From contig NZ_QEHM01000001.1 of NCBI RefSeq assembly GCF_003116585.1, positions 310,001 through 374,000 of the forward strand: a stretch of 64,000 bases of DNA, given 5' to 3'. The position numbers and the translations under genes are program-made. The DNA is from Albibacillus kandeliae. Its GTDB lineage: Bacteria > Pseudomonadota > Alphaproteobacteria > Rhodobacterales > Rhodobacteraceae. The notes under the pieces were generated by a model. That model saw only the letters and a program-made list of their open reading frames with translations, ran no database searches and was not told where the DNA came from. This document shows, in pieces, positions 1 to 8,340 of the stretch. The stretch's first letter is position 1. Every line of letters begins with the position of its first letter.

Positions 1-1
1 G

Positions 2-1636
2 ACCATGCTTTCGAACCACGTGGTGATGCCGATCTGGCTCTCCTCCCGCAAGCAGGGCGCGTCGCAGTCAGGGGATGTGCGCAAGGTCGTCCTGCTGGCC
101 CGCCGCGTGGCCATTGGCGGGATCATGGCGCTTGGCGTGCTCTACTTCCAGCTCTCGGGCGGCGGCGCTGCGCTGGCCGCCATCGGCCTGATCTCATTCG
201 CCGGGGTGGCCCAGATCCTGCCCGCGCTGGTCGGCGGGCTTTACTGGCGCGGCGCGACCCGGACGGGGGCGCTGGCAGGGCTGGGCATCGGCTTTGCCAT
301 CTGGCTGTTTTCGCTGCTGCTGCCGGGGCTCGGCAACGGCCTCCTGTCCAGCAAAGTCATGGCAGAGGGGCTCTTCGGCCTCGGCTGGCTGCGCCCGCAC
401 GCACTGTTCGGGATCGAGGGGCTGGACCCGATCGTGCATTGCGTCCTCTGGAGCCTCACGCTCAACACGATGGTCTTCTGCATCGTCTCGCTGGCAAGTT
501 TCCCAAGCCCGCTGGAGCGGCTGCAGGGCGCCCAGTTCGTCAACATCTACGACCACTCCGCCGGCCCGCGCGGCTGGACCGGTTCGGTGGCGCAGAGCGA
601 GGACCTGATGGTCATGACCCAGCGTATCCTCGGCGCCAAGGACGCGCGCGCGCTGTTCCAGCGCGAGGCGGCGCTGCAGGGGGGGCGCGGCCATCTGCCC
701 GAGCCCACGCCAGCTTTCCTCGAACGCCTCGAGCGCCAGCTCGCCGGATCGGTCGGGGCGGCCACGGCGCACGCCATGATCGGGCAAATCGTCGGCGGCA
801 GCTCGGTCTCGGTGCAGGACCTGCTGGCGGTCGCCGATGAATCCGCGCAGATGCTGGAGTATTCCAGCAAGCTCGAAGCGCAGTCGGCCGAACTCAGCCG
901 GACCGCCGGAAAGCTGCGCGAAGCCAACGAAAAGCTGACGCAGATCTCGTTGCAGAAGGATGCGTTCCTGAGCCAGGTCAGCCACGAACTCCGCACCCCC
1001 ATGACCTCGATCCGGGCCTTCTCGGAGATCCTGCGCGATACCGAGGGGCTGTCGCAGGAGGAAAAACGCCGGTACGCGGCGATCATCCACGACGAAGCGG
1101 TGCGCCTGACCCGGCTGCTGAACGACCTGCTGGATCTCTCGGTTCTGGAAAGCGGGCAAGTGAGCCTGAACGTAAGTTCCGGCCCGCTGTCGCAGGTGCT
1201 CGACCACGCGGTGTCCTCGGCTCTGCCGGGCGATGGCCGCGCCCTCACCATCCATCGCAATCGCGAAGGCGAGGAGATGACCCTCCGGTCCGACCTCGAC
1301 CGGCTGGCACAGGTTTTCATCAACCTCATCGCCAACGCGCAGAAATACTGCGATGCAGACAAGCCCGAACTGCGGATCGAGACAAGGGTCGAGCATGATC
1401 GACTGCTGGTCGATTTCATCGACAATGGCAGCGGTGTTCCCGTGGACTCGCAGGCGCTTGTCTTCGAAAAATTCGCCCGCGTCGGTGCCGAAAAGGCGGG
1501 CGGGGCGGGGCTCGGCCTCGCCATCTCGCGCGAGATCATGGAACGGCTGGGCGGCGATATCCGCTACCTGCCGGGGCAGGGTGGCGGCGCGTTCCGCGTG
1601 GTGCTGCCCGGACGGGGCAAAATGGCCGCCGAGTAG
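2..1636 (+). CDS. Symporter-sensor histidine kinase fusion (5' end outside window)
   Basis: The reading frame is open to the left edge, so the N-terminus is missing. The first ~170 visible residues are hydrophobic and match the C-terminal half of a sodium:solute symporter (SSS/PutP-like), including the GGLYWRGATRTGALAG segment. A short helical linker (about residues 280-315) leads into a HisKA domain with the phospho-acceptor His in SHELRTP near visible residue 328. The HATPase domain shows an N box (NLIANAQKY), DNGSGVP and GAGLGLAIS. The arrangement is like CbrA-type kinases, which couple a transporter-like membrane domain to phosphorelay. The substrate and partner regulator are not visible here; the partner may lie upstream. 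Confidence 0.9.
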   Translation, partial: TMLSNHVVMPIWLSSRKQGASQSGDVRKVVLLARRVAIGGIMALGVLYFQLSGGGAALAAIGLISFAGVAQILPALVGGLYWRGATRTGALAGLGIGFAIWLFSLLLPGLGNGLLSSKVMAEGLFGLGWLRPHALFGIEGLDPIVHCVLWSLTLNTMVFCIVSLASFPSPLERLQGAQFVNIYDHSAGPRGWTGSVAQSEDLMVMTQRILGAKDARALFQREAALQGGRGHLPEPTPAFLERLERQLAGSVGAATAHAMIGQIVGGSSVSVQDLLAVADESAQMLEYSSKLEAQSAELSRTAGKLREANEKLTQISLQKDAFLSQVSHELRTPMTSIRAFSEILRDTEGLSQEEKRRYAAIIHDEAVRLTRLLNDLLDLSVLESGQVSLNVSSGPLSQVLDHAVSSALPGDGRALTIHRNREGEEMTLRSDLDRLAQVFINLIANAQKYCDADKPELRIETRVEHDRLLVDFIDNGSGVPVDSQALVFEKFARVGAEKAGGAGLGLAISREIMERLGGDIRYLPGQGGGAFRVVLPGRGKMAAE

Positions 1637-1712
1637 AGCGGGTGTAAAGCGGATCGTAACCATCGCCGCTTAGACCGGCCTGACAGGCAACCCCGGAGCC
1701 GGGCCGGAGGCG

Positions 1713-2885
1713 ATGGCAGCGACAGGACCGATATCAGCGAAGCAGCGCAAGATGGCTGCGGGCCGCGAGGCTGCGCCATCGGGCGGTCGCTCGGCGCTGG
1801 CGGCGCTTCGGCTGGGTCTGGCGCGTGCCGCGCGGGACGAACTGGGGATGCCCGTCCTCGTCATCGGGGCGACCCGGTCGCGCGTCGCGCAGGACGGGCT
1901 GGAACAGGTGATGGGCGACGAACGTCTGCTGATCCTGCTGGACGGGCCGGAGGGGCGGGTCGGGGCGGCGGACCTTGACCGCAGCTGCATCGCCGCGCTG
2001 ATCCAGCATCAGACCACCGGGCAAGTCACCTCGGCCGAACCGGCGGACCGGCCCTTCACCAACACCGATGCAGCCCTCGCAGCCCCATTGCTGGACGCGG
2101 CAATCGAACGGGCCTGCGCGCTGACGGAACTACCGGATGAAAAGCTGCTGCTGGGTGGCTTTCGCTTCGGTGCGCGGGCGGCCAACCTCAGGGCTCTCCA
2201 GCTGGCCGTCGATGCGGCCCGGTTCCGCCTGTTCGACCTGACGCTCGACTTTGCGGGCGGGGTCCGGCAGGGCAACCTCCGCCTGCTGCTGCCCGAACCC
2301 GAGGTTGCCGAGACGGGCGAACTGCCCGCCGGGGCGGACCGGATGGAGCGCGTGGTCGGCGCCGCGCGGGCCGAGCTCACGGTGAACATCGGCCGGCTCC
2401 AGCTCTCCCTGACGGAGCTGTCGCGGCTCGCGCCCGGGGCGCTGTTGCCGCTGGAGGAGCCGCTGCTCGACCGCGCCGAGGTGCTGACCATCGAGGGCAG
2501 GCAGGTCGCGGCGGCCCACCTCGGTCAGGCCGGCGGGTTCAAGGCGATCCGGCTCCTGTCGGCGCCAGTGGTCCGGGGGGGCGTGCCGCAGGGCTTCGAG
2601 CCCGGCGCGCCGCTGCCCGGTGCGGAAGATGGCGGGATGCCGCCAGGGGATTTCCCTGCGCTCGCGACGGACACGGCGGACTGGCCGGGCGACGAGGCCC
2701 CGGCGATGTCCTTGCCCATCAACGACGATCAGGATTTCGGGCTGGACGACCTCAGCCCGGAGGACGCGGCACAGGAAATCACCGAACTCGCAGGGCTCGG
2801 CGATGATGTTCTAACGGGAGAGGGGGGAGAGGCGGACTGGCCCGCGATGGGCGAGGGCCTGCCGGCCCTGCCCGAAGAGGAATGA
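1713..2885 (+). CDS. FliM/FliN-family (SpoA domain) protein
   Basis: This 390-residue protein carries a SpoA-type C-terminal domain at about residues 195-285 (EPLLDRAEVLTIEGRQVAAAHLGQ), as in FliM/FliN flagellar switch proteins. The N-terminal ~190 residues resemble a divergent FliM middle region. A 100-residue acidic tail (many Asp, Glu and Pro) follows the SpoA domain, which is unusual. No flagellar genes are adjacent. A GGAGG stands just before the ATG. It may be a C-ring component encoded away from the main flagellar cluster; a secretion-related SpoA protein is the alternative. Confidence 0.75.
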   Translation: MAATGPISAKQRKMAAGREAAPSGGRSALAALRLGLARAARDELGMPVLVIGATRSRVAQDGLEQVMGDERLLILLDGPEGRVGAADLDRSCIAALIQHQTTGQVTSAEPADRPFTNTDAALAAPLLDAAIERACALTELPDEKLLLGGFRFGARAANLRALQLAVDAARFRLFDLTLDFAGGVRQGNLRLLLPEPEVAETGELPAGADRMERVVGAARAELTVNIGRLQLSLTELSRLAPGALLPLEEPLLDRAEVLTIEGRQVAAAHLGQAGGFKAIRLLSAPVVRGGVPQGFEPGAPLPGAEDGGMPPGDFPALATDTADWPGDEAPAMSLPINDDQDFGLDDLSPEDAAQEITELAGLGDDVLTGEGGEADWPAMGEGLPALPEEE

Positions 2886-2889
2886 CCGC

Positions 2890-3318
2890 TCAGCCGAGGG
2901 TGGCGAACTGCTGGATCAGCGGCCGCAGGTGGTCGAGCTGGTAGCCCGCGTTCGCGGTGGTCTCCAGAATATCGTCCGCCGACATGCTCGGTGCCTGACC
3001 GAGTGCCCAGACCACCGAACAGCGGGTGCCGGAGGCGCAATAGGCAAGGACCGGACCTTCGGAGCCTTCGATCATCTCGCGCTGACGCGCCACGTTCTCG
3101 GGCGTCATGGTCTGATGGGTCAGTTCCAGCACCTCGAAGCGCAGACCCTGCGCCTCGGCGGCTTCGCGCATCGCGGCGGCCTGAAGGCTGGAGGGCACCT
3201 CGGCATCGGGCCGGTTGCAGATCACGGTGGTGAAACCCGCCTCGGCCGCTTCCCGAAAGTCGTCGGGAGCCAGTTGGGGCGAAACGAAATAGCGGGGGGT
3301 AAGCTGATGTGCGTTCAT
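2890..3318 (-). CDS. Blh-type phosphatase / sulfurtransferase-like protein (DUF442, TIGR01244)
   Basis: This 142-residue cytosolic protein has the cysteine-phosphatase-like fold of the DUF442/TIGR01244 family. The active-site loop YCASGTRC gives the CX5R signature at about residues 92-99. In other bacteria this domain is fused to an ETHE1-like metallo-beta-lactamase domain to form Blh. Here the two parts are separate genes of one operon, with this as the last gene 9 bp after the second YeeE gene. A role in sulfide/persulfide handling is inferred from family and context. Confidence 0.85.
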   Translation of the reverse strand: MNAHQLTPRYFVSPQLAPDDFREAAEAGFTTVICNRPDAEVPSSLQAAAMREAAEAQGLRFEVLELTHQTMTPENVARQREMIEGSEGPVLAYCASGTRCSVVWALGQAPSMSADDILETTANAGYQLDHLRPLIQQFATLG

Positions 3319-3327
3319 GGCAATTCC

Positions 3328-3759
3328 TTAAGCCGCCGCCGGGGTCCTGTCCAGCCGCGCCGTGATGGTCGGTGCGAGTCCCATGCCGATCAGCATGGCC
3401 GCGAGGAAGACGAAACCGCCCCAACCGCCGTAGGACAGCGAGGCGAGCGAGGGGCCGGGGCAGAGCCCGGCCAGCCCCCAGCCGACCCCGAACAGGACCG
3501 AGCCGATCACCAACCGATTGTCGATATCCGCGCGCGGTGCCTTCGGGAACTCTCCGCCCACCACCGGGCGACGGCCGATGGTCAGCCGCCAGGCGATGGC
3601 CATGGGGATCATCGCCCCGCCCATCACGAAGGCGAGTGTCGGGTCCCACTGGCCGAAAACGTCAAGCCAGCCCTGAACCTTGGTGGTGTCGGTCATGCCG
3701 GAGATGAACAGCCCGGCTCCGAAGAGGCCGCCGGAGAGCAGTGCAAGGAGAATGCGCAT
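3328..3759 (-). CDS. YeeE/YedE-family membrane protein (second half-transporter)
   Basis: A 143-residue hydrophobic protein with about four membrane helices. It has the family features GLFISGMTD near the N-terminus and GLCPGPSLASL, whose Cys is conserved in YeeE/YedE proteins proposed to move sulfur compounds such as thiosulfate. Its ATG overlaps the TGA of the preceding YeeE gene by one base, so the two are translationally coupled and probably form a heteromeric channel. The start was chosen for this coupling; the frame stays open further upstream but that part is a shadow of the neighbour. Confidence 0.88.
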   Translation of the reverse strand: MRILLALLSGGLFGAGLFISGMTDTTKVQGWLDVFGQWDPTLAFVMGGAMIPMAIAWRLTIGRRPVVGGEFPKAPRADIDNRLVIGSVLFGVGWGLAGLCPGPSLASLSYGGWGGFVFLAAMLIGMGLAPTITARLDRTPAAA

Positions 3760-4187
3760 CAGATGATCCCCAACCCGTGACGGAACAGAACGATGCTGAG
3801 CCCGCCTGCAAGTATGTAGAAGACGGTCGCCACGATCCCGCGCAGCGACAGCCGCGATATGCCACAGACGCCGTGGCCCGAGGTGCAGCCGTTGGCGATC
3901 CGCGTCCCGATGCCCACGCAGAGCCCGGCAGCGACGAGGACCAGCCAATTGCCGGTGACATGGGTGGATTTGTCCGGCGCAAACAGCAGCATCAGCACCG
4001 CCGGCACCGCGATCAGCGCGGCGATAAAGGCGATGCGCTCGGCGGCATTGGCTCGGCCCGAGCCGTCGACCAGTCCGCCGATGATCCCGCTGGCACCCAT
4101 CACGCGGCCATTGCCAAGGAGGAAGACCGCCCCGGCCAGCCCGATGATGAGGCCGCCGATCAGCCCGAGTATCCAATCCTGTTCCAT
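3759..4187 (-). CDS. YeeE/YedE-family membrane protein (first half-transporter)
   Basis: A 142-residue integral membrane protein with motifs GNGRVMGASGIIGG and NGCTSGHGVCG, the latter containing the Cys residues that line the pore in characterised YeeE proteins. Together with the following 143-residue paralogue it corresponds to one full-length YeeE/YedE protein split in two. It lies 37 bp downstream of the metallo-hydrolase gene in the same operon. Import or export of a reduced sulfur species is inferred from the family. Confidence 0.9.
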   Translation of the reverse strand: MEQDWILGLIGGLIIGLAGAVFLLGNGRVMGASGIIGGLVDGSGRANAAERIAFIAALIAVPAVLMLLFAPDKSTHVTGNWLVLVAAGLCVGIGTRIANGCTSGHGVCGISRLSLRGIVATVFYILAGGLSIVLFRHGLGII

Positions 4188-4224
4188 CTGTTACCTTCTG
4201 TCGTAAGTTCTGCGAAACCGGCAG

Positions 4225-5100
4225 TCAGAGCTTGTTGACCGGCAGCTTCAGGAAAACGTTGCCCTTTTCGTCCGCCGGGGGCATCTGGCCCGCGCGCATG
4301 TTCACCTGCAACGACGGCAGGATGAGGCGCGGCATCCCGAGCGTCGCATCGCGGGCATCGCGCATGGCCACGAAGTCCTCGATCGGACGGCCCTTGCCGA
4401 TGTGGACGTTCAGCGCCTTCTGTTCGCCCACGGTGGTTTCCCAGGCGTACTGATCGCGGCCCGGTGCCTTGTAATCGTGACCCACGAAGATGCGCGTTTC
4501 GTCGGGCAGGGCGAGGATCTTCTGGATCGACGCATACATGGTCGCCGAGGAGCCTCCGGGGAAATCGCAGCGCGCCGTGCCGAAGTCGGGCATGAACAGG
4601 GTGTCACCCACGAAGGCGGCGTCACCGATCACGTAGGTCATGCAGGCAGGGGTGTGGCCCGGCGTATGCAGAACGTCGCCGCGCAGCTGGCCGATGTGAA
4701 AGCTGTCGCCCTCGGTGAACAGGGCGTCGAACTGCGACCCGTCCCGCTGGAACTCGGTGCCCTCGTTGAAGATCTTGCCGAAGGTGTCCTGCACCACGGT
4801 GATGTTGGCGCCGATCCCGATCTTGCCGCCCAGCTCTTGCTGGAGGTAGGGCGCGGCGGACATGTGGTCGGCGTGGACGTGGGTTTCGAGAACCCATTCC
4901 ACCTTGAGGCCTGTCTTCTTCACGTAGGCGATGATCTCGTCCGCGGAGGCGGTCGAGGTGCGTCCCGACGCCTGGTCGAAATCCAGCACGCTGTCGATGA
5001 TGGCACATGCGGTGCCCTGCGGATCGCGAACGACGTAGGAGGCGGTGTTGGTGACCTCGTCGAAAAACGCGGTCACTTCGGGTTTGATGGACGCGGTCAT
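4225..5100 (-). CDS. ETHE1/Blh-like MBL-fold persulfide dioxygenase
   Basis: A 291-residue metallo-beta-lactamase-fold hydrolase. The metal motif THVHADHM is followed by the His of HTPGHTP, the Asp of FVGDTLF and the His of IFVGHDY, all expected of ETHE1-type persulfide dioxygenases, which oxidise glutathione persulfide to sulfite. The start was placed at the ATG preceded by GGGAGAG; an in-frame upstream ATG would lie inside the promoter. It is the first gene of a four-gene operon with two YeeE genes and a Blh phosphatase gene. Confidence 0.88.
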   Translation of the reverse strand: MTASIKPEVTAFFDEVTNTASYVVRDPQGTACAIIDSVLDFDQASGRTSTASADEIIAYVKKTGLKVEWVLETHVHADHMSAAPYLQQELGGKIGIGANITVVQDTFGKIFNEGTEFQRDGSQFDALFTEGDSFHIGQLRGDVLHTPGHTPACMTYVIGDAAFVGDTLFMPDFGTARCDFPGGSSATMYASIQKILALPDETRIFVGHDYKAPGRDQYAWETTVGEQKALNVHIGKGRPIEDFVAMRDARDATLGMPRLILPSLQVNMRAGQMPPADEKGNVFLKLPVNKL

Positions 5101-5130
5101 GCGACTCTCCCTCGGCTGTGTGACATACAC

Positions 5131-5146
5131 ATAGCATTTTATGAAT
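5131..5146. promoter_or_regulatory. Candidate SqrR/BigR-type operator of the sulfur operon
   Basis: The sequence ATAG-N8-GAAT lies 31-46 bp upstream of the persulfide dioxygenase start in a short AT-rich patch. From memory, sulfide-responsive ArsR-family repressors (SqrR/BigR) bind ATTC-N8-GAAT-like palindromes. One half-site matches exactly and the other only in part, so this is a candidate. No arsR-type gene is adjacent. Confidence 0.35.
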
Positions 5147-5380
5147 ATGTTTCAAGCGGCGATTCTGAGAGTGGCACGGGCTCCCTTGGCGCGTGTGCGG
5201 CGACATTTCGCCTGAACCAGAGGCAGAGCGGTGTGAACTGCCTGAAATCGACGCATGAAATCAGTCGGATGAGCGAGGGCGGGGCGAAATTCGGCCGGTG
5301 GGCGATTCACCGCAAGGTGAGGGGTGGTTCCTGTGCTATGGTCCATCCCGCAGGGGCTCATGCCAAGAGGGGAGGCTGAC

Positions 5381-5596
5381 ATGACCGATCAAGACCTGTC
5401 TCAAACCGCACGACAACTGGAGGCCAGGATCATCGCCGCCAGTGCTGCCAAGAGGCTGGAACTCCAGCCGCAGTTCAACCGTGTGCTGGAGCGCCTCGCG
5501 CGCAACGGCGAACATGTTCCGGCAAGGCTACGCAATCTGAACGCCGTGCTGCTGGACGAGGCCATCGAAGACCGTTTCGACAATCTGCCGATCTGA
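5381..5596 (+). CDS. Small conserved hypothetical protein
   Basis: A 71-residue soluble, charged and mostly helical protein. It has no Cys and no membrane segment. The ATG follows GAGGGGAGGCTGAC, a strong ribosome binding site. I do not recognise a named family. It is monocistronic, with the next gene convergent. Confidence 0.6.
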   Translation: MTDQDLSQTARQLEARIIAASAAKRLELQPQFNRVLERLARNGEHVPARLRNLNAVLLDEAIEDRFDNLPI

Positions 5597-5620
5597 TCGA
5601 ACGTCACCCGGCCGGTGCGG

Positions 5621-5839
5621 TCAGCTCAGGATCGCTCCGGCCACGACCATCATCAACCCGAGAACCGAGACGAAGAGGGCGCCGAGATTGATCGGCAGCA
5701 CCCGTGCGAGCACCGCGCGGAGCTGTTCGTCGGTCAGGCCGGCGCGGCGCGCCTTCATCACCTTGAGGATGCACCAGATCACGCCGGCAAGCCCCGCGAG
5801 CGAGAGGGCCGCTCCGACCCAGATCACGATGTCCAACAT
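5621..5839 (-). CDS. Small two-helix membrane protein
   Basis: A 72-residue protein with two hydrophobic helices (about residues 2-24 and 50-70) separated by a basic loop containing KARRAGLTDEQLRAVLARVLP. The start was set at the ATG with GGAG about 9 bp upstream rather than at a longer in-frame start. No function can be assigned. It is convergent with the preceding small gene. Confidence 0.6.
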   Translation of the reverse strand: MLDIVIWVGAALSLAGLAGVIWCILKVMKARRAGLTDEQLRAVLARVLPINLGALFVSVLGLMMVVAGAILS

Positions 5840-5987
5840 GCCCGAATACTCCGTTTCCGACTGAGAGCCGCCTAACGGATCGCGCGGCATCGCGCAACCC
5901 GGCCCGCCAGAGCAACTGAGACTTGCAGCGCGTCCGGGCGGGCGCTATCCGGCTTGGAGCGCAAGAGCAAACGCCGAGGTAGGATAC

Positions 5988-6245
5988 ATGGAAACCGATT
6001 TGGGAAATGCAGAGAAGGTCACCGCGGACCGTCTGCGCAGCTTTGTCGAGCGGATCGAACGGCTCGAGGACGAGAAGAAGGAAGTCGCCGAGCAGATCAA
6101 GGAAGTCTTCGCCGAACTGAAAGGCGAGGGGTTCGATGCCGCCGCGATCCGGACGATCGTGAAGCGCCGCAAGCAGGACGCCGACAAGCTCGCCGAGCAG
6201 GAGGCCGTGCTCGACCTCTACATGTCGGCTCTCGGCATGGTCTGA
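5988..6245 (+). CDS. gapR: GapR-family nucleoid-associated protein (DUF2312)
   Basis: An 85-residue, strongly helical protein (coiled coil through about residue 60) matching the alphaproteobacterial DUF2312 family. Its Caulobacter member GapR encircles overtwisted AT-rich DNA ahead of replication and transcription. The length and the segment FVERIERLEDEKKEVAEQIKEVF are typical. It is encoded alone. An essential role is known in Caulobacter; it is inferred here. Confidence 0.88.
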   Translation: METDLGNAEKVTADRLRSFVERIERLEDEKKEVAEQIKEVFAELKGEGFDAAAIRTIVKRRKQDADKLAEQEAVLDLYMSALGMV

Positions 6246-6299
6246 ATTCAGAGCCGGGTACGGTCATCCGTGCCCGGCGCTACCCGCTGCCGAGCCCGC

Positions 6300-7175
6300 C
6301 TAGGGCTCGATCAGGCGGACACCCGGGATCGTCCGTATCTCGGCCACATCGACATCGTAGAGCGCGGTCAGCTCCGAGACCAGCGCCTCGGTCCAGCCCT
6401 CAAGGTCCAGTTCCTCTTCCATCGCCTCGAGATCGGCATACTTGTCGAGAAAGGCGGTCATGACCTGCCGCTTCTTGCGCTCGCTGGTCGCCGGATGCTC
6501 GTTCAGATAGGCCCGGAACCGCCGCATCCCTTCCTTCGACATGATATCCCGCAGGATATCGAAGGCACCGATGATCTGCTCGCCCTCCGCCAGCCCGGCC
6601 ATGTCGCGGATGATCTGCCCCCAGATCAGCGGAATGTCCTCGTGACACCAGACCGTCAGCGAGAGTTCCGGCAGTTCGTTCCGTATCCGGCGCAAAAGCT
6701 CCGACCAGCGCAGGTATCGTGGCGGGTTGTCCGCCAGGATGTTCTCGCGCTGCTGTTCGTTGGCCTTGCCGAGGATATTGGGCACGAAGGTCGCGGGATT
6801 GCGGATCGCCATGAAGATCTCGATCCGGTCGCCCGAGAACAGCTGGGTCAGCTGGTGCAGGCGCAGCGTCGCCTGCGGATAGAGCTGCCCGTCGCCAAGC
6901 GCGAAGCGGGGAGACCCGAAGAAATTCGCGTTGGAAAGGATCAGGCGGTTTGCCTTCTCGTCGTCGAGGATGGCGTCCACCAGCACGTCGCGCGCATCCT
7001 CCGAAGGTTGCGCCTCGTCCAGCGCCCCGAAGGCATCCTTCAACAGCGTGCGGTACTTGCCGGGCCCCGGCACCGCGATGCCGCGTTGCGAGAAATCTTG
7101 CTTGTTGTTGAGAAGGCATTTCAGCAGGCGCTCGTCATCGGTGTGATGCGCACCTGTGTGGAAAATCACCTGCAT
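6300..7175 (-). CDS. Hypothetical protein with sulfotransferase-like N-terminus
   Basis: A 291-residue cytosolic protein. The opening strand and loop (IFHTGAHHTDDERLLKCL) recall the PAPS-binding loop of sulfotransferases (HxGxxKTGTTxL), but the TGTT core is replaced by TDDE, so cofactor binding is doubtful. Later segments (IFMAIRNPATFVPNIL; LTVWCHEDIPLIWGQII) fit that fold. The start is the ATG of MQVIFHTG; the longer reading frame upstream is low-complexity. Relatives are mostly unannotated. Confidence 0.6.
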   Translation of the reverse strand: MQVIFHTGAHHTDDERLLKCLLNNKQDFSQRGIAVPGPGKYRTLLKDAFGALDEAQPSEDARDVLVDAILDDEKANRLILSNANFFGSPRFALGDGQLYPQATLRLHQLTQLFSGDRIEIFMAIRNPATFVPNILGKANEQQRENILADNPPRYLRWSELLRRIRNELPELSLTVWCHEDIPLIWGQIIRDMAGLAEGEQIIGAFDILRDIMSKEGMRRFRAYLNEHPATSERKKRQVMTAFLDKYADLEAMEEELDLEGWTEALVSELTALYDVDVAEIRTIPGVRLIEP

Positions 7176-7353
7176 GGTCTCGTCGCCGCCCCGGACGTGG
7201 TCTTGTCGTCCCGGGTTACCGGCTCGGCCCCGGGCAGTCAAACACCAAGGTCTCCCGCGACCTCCGCACCCCCGCCACGCCCCGGCACATCCCCGCAACC
7301 ACCGGACATTCCCCTTGCAGCGCGCGCGCAGAGACAGTAATCGGTCTGCCAAG

Positions 7354-7429
7354 GCCCCTATAGCTCAGCTGGTAGAGCAACTGATTTGTAATCAGTAGGT
7401 CCGCGGTTCGAGTCCGTGTGGGGGCACCA
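7354..7429 (+). tRNA. tRNA-Thr (anticodon TGT)
   Basis: A 76-nt cloverleaf with acceptor stem GCCCCTA pairing with TGGGGGC, D arm AGCTCAGCTGGTAGAGC, anticodon stem CTGAT/ATCAG around anticodon TGT, T arm with GGTTCGAGTCC, and encoded CCA. Its 3' 46 bases are the attachment site of the adjacent element. The gene stays intact after integration because the element brought a copy of the 3' half. Confidence 0.97.
7384..7429 (+). repeat. attL core (46-bp direct repeat, tRNA-Thr 3' end)
   Basis: Identical over 46 bases to 17769-17814, from the anticodon stem through the encoded CCA. The sequences diverge immediately on both sides. Confidence 0.95.
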
Positions 7430-7493
7430 TTAATCCAATGAAATCAGAGTCTTGCGTAAATCTTCGCGCCCATCGTGTCTTTGCGCATGGGAA

Positions 7494-7513
7494 AGTAGCC
7501 GCATAGTAGCCAC
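7494..7513 (+). repeat. Candidate integrase arm sites, left (two AGTAGCC copies)
   Basis: AGTAGCC at 7494-7500 and AGTAGCCAC at 7505-7513 stand 11 bp apart, one helical turn, about 65-85 bp inside attL. The same octamer occurs three times near attR. Direct short repeats flanking the core are typical arm-type sites of tyrosine recombinases. Confidence 0.6.
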
Positions 7514-7560
7514 TTGGATTCAACAGACGATTTGTGCGCTGGTGACTCGAGGGCGGTAAC

Positions 7561-7998
7561 TCACCCCATCCAATCGTACGGGCCGCTCTTCGGTTGGCGA
7601 TTCTCTTGGAAGGCGCGGTCGGCTTCCTCTTTCCGCTCGCGGTTCTCCTTCTCTTTGTCACTCGGTCGAAGAGTGATCGGTATCTTGAAATGAACCCTGC
7701 TCACATGCTCATCGGCCTTTGCGATTTCCCCCTGCGCTCCAAGCTCCACCGAGAGGACCTTAATACCGCCCTTGCCACCTACTGATTTCTCGGAACTCGC
7801 GGAGACAGCCACATCAAATTCGATGTCCTGCACGCGCCGATAAGTGTAGTTTCTACTCTCAGGACTGTATGTTGTGTGATTGTTTAGTGCAGAGGGAGGA
7901 TTTATCAGGATTTCCTTCTCGGTATACCTTTCCTGCAACTCGCTGGTTGCATCCGCGATAGCTGAGATCGTTTCTTGAATAAATTCTTTAAGATCCAT
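7561..7998 (-). CDS. Trypco2-like protein (satellite cargo gene)
   Basis: A 145-residue protein. The N-terminal helix MDLKEFIQETISAI and the C-terminal beta-rich half (VQDIEFDVAVSASSEK, GGIKVLSVELGAQGE, SRVHFKIPITL) match a family I relate to the trypsin-co-occurring domain 2 (trypco2), seen in bacterial conflict-type gene sets. The start is the ATG after GAGGAGCGAC; the upstream in-frame start lacks a ribosome site. It is the last gene of the element, beside attL, a position often used for accessory genes in satellites. A defence or sensor role is inferred only from family and position; no effector partner is adjacent. Confidence 0.55.
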   Translation of the reverse strand: MDLKEFIQETISAIADATSELQERYTEKEILINPPSALNNHTTYSPESRNYTYRRVQDIEFDVAVSASSEKSVGGKGGIKVLSVELGAQGEIAKADEHVSRVHFKIPITLRPSDKEKENRERKEEADRAFQENRQPKSGPYDWMG

Positions 7999-8076
7999 GT
8001 CGCTCCTCACAACTTTGCAAGGCACAATGCTACATACTGAGAGTTAACTTGGTAAGACTGGTTCCAGTCGTCTTTC

Positions 8077-8340
8077 TCAAAAAGATAGGTTCCACTTGTC
8101 CAGCACTGGGAGCAATTGGTCCAGCTCAACGAAATAGTCGCGCCTTAGCGGTTCGTCTTTGCAGTGGCTTGCCAACTGGCGAAGTCGGAAAATTTCGGCA
8201 GTTGTCGCTCCATTCCTTAGGAGGGCTCCGAGGTGATGTGTCGTTGCCCAGAAAATTAGATCGGCCATCGCTTGTCTCAGCTCGTCATGTGTGGCGTTGG
8301 GGCCGGGCAGGGGAGGCCGGTTGCTCTGGATCAGGGCCAT
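8077..8340 (-). CDS. Small protein of the satellite structural module
   Basis: An 87-residue, mostly helical protein. Its ATG lies within the end of the preceding gene (10-bp overlap), so it belongs to the head operon. No family was recognised. Its position after the portal and 135-residue genes suggests a head-completion or accessory protein. Confidence 0.6.
   Translation of the reverse strand: MALIQSNRPPLPGPNATHDELRQAMADLIFWATTHHLGALLRNGATTAEIFRLRQLASHCKDEPLRRDYFVELDQLLPVLDKWNLSF

Noticed and set aside
5152-5382. A 76-residue minus-strand frame upstream of the sulfur operon
   Set aside because: Low-complexity composition, no ribosome site, and it lies opposite the leader of a plus-strand gene.
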